From NCBI GenBank assembly GCA_004431415.1, contig QPMI01000285.1, positions 1 to 55,004 of the forward strand: 55,004 bases of DNA, in the 5' to 3' direction. Shown in pieces: positions 50,401 to 55,004 of the stretch (the stretch's first letter is position 1; the number at the start of each line of letters is the position of its first letter). The translations under genes were made by a program, and so were the position numbers. Below the pieces are notes generated by a model. The model saw only the letters and a list, made by a program, of their open reading frames with translations. It made no database searches and was not told the origin of the DNA. Origin of the DNA: Cyanophora paradoxa (Eukaryota; Glaucocystophyceae; Cyanophorales; Cyanophoraceae).

Positions 50401-53400
50401 CAGGCATGGGTGTGGTCAAAATCTGTAATCTGGGCTTTTGTGTGAGTGTGATTTTGAATCCAACCTTGAACCACATTAGAGGTTGGATGATGTGGTAAAT
50501 TTGCATTGCTTGTAACTGTAAGGTAATCTATTACAGTATCAGGTGAGGTTATTTTTAATCCTCTGTAAATATTCAGAGTCTGGGTATGAGTGAATCCATA
50601 TTTTTGTTGAATGTAATACCTCACAGCATTCTTTTCAGAAGTTGTCAAAGCCCTATTGAAAACAATCAACTCGGAAATACCACCATTCACAATATTACCA
50701 AATCCGAAATGATTGACAGTATTATCTGGTAGATAATTTGTTCCTACAAGTGTTTCAATATCTACTCCATTTAACCCGACTGTGTAGCTGCTGGAAGTAA
50801 TTGTTTGGTCAGTGTAATACCATGTATTTATTAAAGAAGGAACCGTAATAACTGGGCGGGTTTGGGATGCTCCATTAATAGTGAACTGGTTCATTCCAAT
50901 AGCAGTAGAAGATGTTGCCCCATAATAACAATATCGTGATGGAAAGGCGCTTCTGTAAAGTCTCAAGTGAACTTGCATAGAAGAGGCAGTTGGATGATAT
51001 TTTCCCACAAAGAAAAATGTAAGCCCATTTGAGAAATCAATAGTTCTTGCAGCAGAGGTATATGCATAAAAAGTGCCTGTTGGGTTTGAAACACTAACTT
51101 GGTTGTTGATTTCGGGATTGGTGTAATAGGAACTGGCTCCGGAGATAAACAAGTCTGGAACAACTGAATTCGGGACTCTGCTTACTATAGTTGTATACAT
51201 TGCTGATTGACCTGGTACTCCTGATGCCTTCCAAGCAAAAATGCAGTTCGAGATATTTGATGCTGGATCAAAGCTTGGTGGGACATCATACCATTCTTCG
51301 TAAACCTGATTCATGGTATTGAAATTGCAAGAGCCAATTGTGAGGATTCCATTACTTTCAAATTGCTGGTCTCTATATTGCTACTGTAAATATTACTATT
51401 AACTGTGAGGTTTCCTGTGATTGTCCCACCCACAAGAGGGAGATATTTGGATAGTTCTGCTGCAAGTTCAGCTTCTGTAATAAATTGATCAAGCATAGCA
51501 AGGGTTACAAAATTAACAAGGATTACTGCAGTAAGGTAATCCTCTGTGACCACTCTCGAAATATTTTCGTTGTGTATGTTTTTGCAGCCATCCTCTGATT
51601 GGCTTCCAGAACCCCACCATAATCTGTTTTAATCCATGCAAGCTCTGCCCTCCCATAATTATCATTTGCAGTTCCCACTATGGAATGTAGGAATATTTAT
51701 CTCTGCTGAATACTATCATTGGTCTTGAGCCATCCAAACTGCTTACATCTGCTACATGAACCTGTATAGCAGAGTTGAAATTTTGGTAGGTTGCTGGGTC
51801 TGTTGGGACTCTGAATGTATCTGTGGGAATGTCAGCCTCCATGTAGCTTGACACAAAGATATTTGGTATGGTTGCTCCTGGTTCAGGTGGTGGATCATAA
51901 GAGCCTGGTAATGTCCTAATATGAAGTGGTCCTCTCATAGCTGAATTTGCAAGTGTCCCATTCACATGTACATAGTGTTCATTCAAAAAGATTCTTTCAG
52001 GGACATTACAAGTCTGATAAAGAGAAACCCCCAGGGTTGCCAAAGGCTCCACCTTTGCAAATTCTGGTTGGTCATTGATCTCATCCCAAGTATGTTCATG
52101 TTTGCTTGGTGGGAACTCAGTTGGAATCCCATCAATTTCTCCCCAATCATGTCTGTGATCCTCTGGTGGATATTTCTCTGGTTTCCCTAAGATCTCATCC
52201 CAATCATGATTGTGATCCTCTGGGGGATACTTTGCAGGTTTATTATTAATTTGTTCATAATCAGGAAAGAACTCCCAGATCTCAGGTCGAAATCCATCTG
52301 GTAATAATTCCTCATAGGGTTCATAAGGTTGCTCATAATCAACAGCTGGTGGATCATGCCCATCTGGCAAATACTCCTCATCAGGTTCATAGTTCTGCTC
52401 ATACTCAAACTCTTGTGGATCTAAGCCATCTGGTAGTATCTCCTCCTCATTGGGGTCAAACTGATCATATTCATATTCTTGTGGGTCAAAACCATCTGGT
52501 AAATACTCCTCCTCATCTGGAACGAATTGATATTCATCAAGCTCTAATATGTCGACTTCAGGAGGTAAATACTGCTCATCTATTTGCTTTCTTGGTTCAA
52601 TTATAGGTTTATTGCGAACTTGCTCCCAACTAACAATATGCTGCCCAAAGGCTACATCTTCAGTTGCTGTGTATTCTCTTCCAGGCTGCTTTTTCGGTGT
52701 TAAATCCGGTGGATCCCATGGAAGAGGGAAGGGAACTGGGACAGGTCCATAATACTCAAAGATCTCTCTTATGGTCTTCTCACTTACAAGCTTCTCACCA
52801 TTTGCATACACATTGCTGCCATGGATATTTCGCCATTGCCTGGTTCGAATTCCAAGGTCTTTCACATTGCTATACAAAGGCAAAAGGTGCCTATCCATTT
52901 CAACAAGATCAGGATGTAAATGGATTGCTACTGGTTGACTGGGGCTACTGTTGATTGTAATTGATGGCTTTTTTTGATGGACATCTTTTGGAGTAAAGAA
53001 CCCAAAAGGCTCATTCCTCGCAAAGTCATATGTAATATCCTTGGGGTAGACATCATTTGTGTAGGAGACCTGATTTGTATTGGCAATGGGACCCACTTGC
53101 AATACTTGGGGGACCTCTGCTTTTGCAGTGCTGCCCTCATTGTAAATTCGCAAAGCTGTGTTCTGTTTGCCCTGCTCATCTTGAACATTGAAAATCAATC
53201 GACCACTATCAAACCTAGAAGGTATATCTGGGTGAGTGCCACTGGTTTTTAGTTTCCTAGGTCTCCTTCTTGTTGCTTTGATCTCTGCCACTTGGTTTGC
53301 TTTCACATTACCCAAGCTAAAAGCAACACTGACTTCCTCCTTATCTGGATCGGTTTGATTCACAGATAAAGCATGCTCCCTTGATTGAGTCTTGGAAGTA

Positions 53401-53525
53401 TTATCAGAGCTGTGGTCAATCGAAACTGAACCCTTTACTTTAATATTATCAAAGTTCACATGCTTGGTGCTGCTTGCATTATCATCTTGAATGGTTTCTA
53501 GATTGGGTGGGTAATTGAAGCTCAT
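47498..53525 (-). CDS. large fibre protein with His-rich repeats and S74 chaperone (right copy, frameshifted)
   Basis: About 2,000 codons. The frames are 53525-51678, 51553-51311, 51314-50262 and 50290-47498, joined by a few single-base indels. N-terminal part: charged, then acidic repeats (EEYLPDG, DPQEYEYDQ; 52300-52560) and 'P-x-x-HxHDWxEIxxxP' repeats. The middle holds a LamG/concanavalin-like module (about 51290-50600) ending in VFNRALTTSEKNAVRYYIQ. More His-rich repeats follow (HTHDYSQITNSNHTHT). The distal part has a tandem duplicated module of about 210 residues (each with DNVYSKP/NNVYSKP and WFGNG/HFGNQ). The last 100 residues are a peptidase S74 intramolecular chaperone starting SDIRYKTDIKK, with the self-cleaving Ser and Lys, then GLIAQDVQKVIPEVV and a C-terminal coiled coil. 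Such domains trimerise fibres and cut themselves off. Very likely the host-attachment fibre. Confidence 0.85.
50204..50375 (-). repeat. 57-bp tandem repeat (3 copies) in fibre gene
   Basis: The unit begins GTCAATGGCTTGTCTGTGAT and encodes 19 residues (EHITDKPLTFPP-type). The three copies differ by loss of one C in CCC and one G in GGG, which is exactly where the frame breaks. Confidence 0.85.
52300..52570 (-). repeat. acidic coding repeats in fibre gene
   Basis: Four to five imperfect repeats of about 60 bp encode an acidic unit with LPDG, DPQE/EPDE and EYEY/DYEQ words. The left copy at 2040-2300 keeps the same set. Confidence 0.65.
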
Positions 53526-53566
53526 GGCTTTACTATATGGATTTATAAAATCCTGATAAGTAAAAG
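53526..53566. promoter_or_regulatory. divergent promoter between fibre and patatin genes (right copy)
   Basis: A 41-bp spacer with TTTATAAAA in the centre and mirrored boxes (CTTTACTA facing the fibre gene, AAGTAAAAG facing the patatin gene), so both strands present the same 'GTAAA-G' word next to an ATG. Confidence 0.65.
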
Positions 53567-55004
53567 ATGCCTCTCAGGGTTTGTTTAAGTCTTTCTGGTG
53601 GGGGTGCAAGGGGCATTATCATAACCAGGCTGCTAAAAGAAATCGAAAATCGAACTGGCAGGAGAATAATCGATCTTGTGGATCTTGTGAGTGGAACTTC
53701 CACTGGTGGGATCATTGCAATAGGTTTGAATATAAGGCATCCTGATAGACCAGGTGAACCTAAACTGACAGCAAACGATTTACACAATATTTACCTAACT
53801 CAACTGCCCTTGATTTTCGCAAATCCTCGAAATATCATCGAAAATGCCCTTTTTAATACAAAATATGATGTGGGACCCTTGGAGACTGCAATCAATTCAG
53901 TTACTGGTGAATCACTAATACAGGATTCCCTAAAGGACATTGTGATTACATCCTTTGATACTCAGAATATGAAACCAATATTTATCACAAATGATAACAA
54001 TTACAACTTTATGCCTTGTAAGATTGCTGCTAGGGCTACTTCTGCTGCTCCTACATATTTCTCTCCTGTAAGCATTGTTGATTTCAATCAGGGAGTATTT
54101 GTCTGTCTCATTGATGGTGCCATTTCGGGAAACAATAATCCCAGTGTGTGTGGTTACAGCCATGCAAAGAAGATTTACAGTGATGATGATGATATTATAG
54201 TAATAAGCATCTCTTGTGGTGAGGTGGACCCACATTTAGAGTCTGATTATGTGGGTTATGCTTATGAGACTGTGAACAGCTGGGGAATTCTCTCATGGAT
54301 TGCCTCAACAGATGGAAGCCCATTGATTAACATGCTCATGGCTGCAAGTGAGCTTTCTGCCCTTGATAAGATGGAGGAGTTGTTACCCTACAACTATGAT
54401 CAGGATTATGGAAGATACTATAGGCTATCAGTCCCTCTTCCAAATCACATTGTAAGCTCTCTGGATGACACATCTAAGATCCCAGATATGCTAGCATTCA
54501 CTGAAACATACATTGCAGCAAACAATGATATGATTAATAAGCTTTGCAGTCTTCTAGTAGCAAACTATGAACTAAAGAACCCTACAAAGGCTTACATCTC
54601 ATCCACTCTCACAGAGTCACCTCCTTTAGATGCTAATTGGTATCAGCTTGCAGATGATGCCTTTACTGCCTCATCCTCTGTGACAGGTAAAGAGCCTTTC
54701 ATGGCAAGACCTTCAGCATTTGGCTGGGAAGCTGGAGCCTATGCTCCTGAACAAATATGGGAAACTCCCACGAATACCTTCAAGTTGCTTTTCCATATAC
54801 TTTTGAACTCTCATCTGTGATTGCCTATGGATCAGGGAAACAAATGCTTTTATTAAGACTTTCAATGTGGCAACATCCACTGATGGATCAACTGGTCTTT
54901 TATTCGATCAGATGGGCAAAACAAAATATATGTCTGTGAGAACATTAACAATGCTCACAACTCTGGTGATGTGGCTCTATTGAGTGGATTTCCTCTCAGC
55001 ATCA
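53567..55004 (+). CDS. patatin-like phospholipase with discoidin-like C-terminus (right copy, partial, one frameshift)
   Basis: The frame is open for 417 codons (53567-54820). Oxyanion-hole motif GGGARG at residues 11-16, nucleophile elbow GTSTG with S45, catalytic Asp D183 in DGAISG. The Ser-Asp dyad is complete, unlike in the left copy where the Gly run is broken. After about residue 385 a deletion near 54773 (ACTCCCACGAATAC versus CCCCCACTGAATAC in the left copy) shifts the frame, and the discoidin-like domain continues in the frame 54757-54939, with further indels near 54837 and 54886, to the window end. Patatins hydrolyse phospholipids or acyl esters. Together with a sugar-binding tail it might act at the host membrane. 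Divergent from the fibre gene, so probably expressed with it. Confidence 0.88.

Overview
The window looks like eukaryotic nuclear DNA from a protist, possibly a microalga. It has three compositional blocks. Two AT-rich blocks (about 1-20,644 and 43,382-55,004) are parts of two Polinton/Maverick-type integrated viruses (polintoviruses). Between them lies about 22.7 kb of GC-rich host DNA with short, C/G-run-filled GT-AG introns and host transposons. The eukaryote call rests on the spliced GatA and ThiE genes, a LINE endonuclease, a hAT-type MITE and the Polintons. An algal host is only an inference, from a stand-alone ThiE and a GatA with a presequence.

The left Polinton lacks its first part, which lies beyond the window start. 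In order it carries: a broken fibre gene (minus strand); a divergently transcribed patatin/discoidin-like protein; two divergent single-jelly-roll minor capsid genes; a major capsid protein; an FtsK/HerA-type packaging ATPase; several small basic proteins, two with AT-hooks; a primase-SF3 helicase; a GIY-YIG nuclease; a protein-primed family B DNA polymerase; a DD35E retroviral-type integrase; and a terminal non-coding region. The right Polinton lies in the same orientation and shows the opposite end: terminal region, S-adenosylmethionine decarboxylase (SpeD), a zinc-binding DUF723-like protein, two paralogous unknown proteins, a small protein, a fibre gene of about 2,000 codons ending in an S74 chaperone, and the divergent patatin gene. 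Position 55,004 aligns with position 4,734, so splicing the two halves conceptually gives an element of about 27.5 kb.

The two inner ends share a perfect 156-bp inverted block (19,823-19,978 and 44,306-44,461). Outside this block their primary sequence differs, but the architecture is the same: hairpin-forming repeats, a TCGATTAA-rich tract, then a terminal hairpin starting ACACATA with a conserved core (TTTTAA...CCCTCGGC). The left element appears to interrupt an unrecognised GC-rich coding region, and the right one a LINE ORF2 just after its endonuclease domain.

The GC-rich host segment holds an 8.7-kb minus-strand coding tract with Gag-like zinc knuckles and many frame changes, a block of GC-rich tandem repeats, head-to-head ThiE and GatA genes, a 392-bp hAT-like MITE with a perfect 8-bp target duplication, a LamG-like multi-exon gene fragment and the LINE fragment.

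Many virion genes of both Polintons are broken by single-base indels, often in homopolymers. Polymerase, integrase and several small genes are intact. Either decay or uncorrected sequencing error could explain this, so most broken genes are described as frameshifted rather than dead. The most notable features are the SpeD gene, the swapped receptor-binding-like fibre module between otherwise near-identical elements, and the divergent but architecturally conserved element termini.
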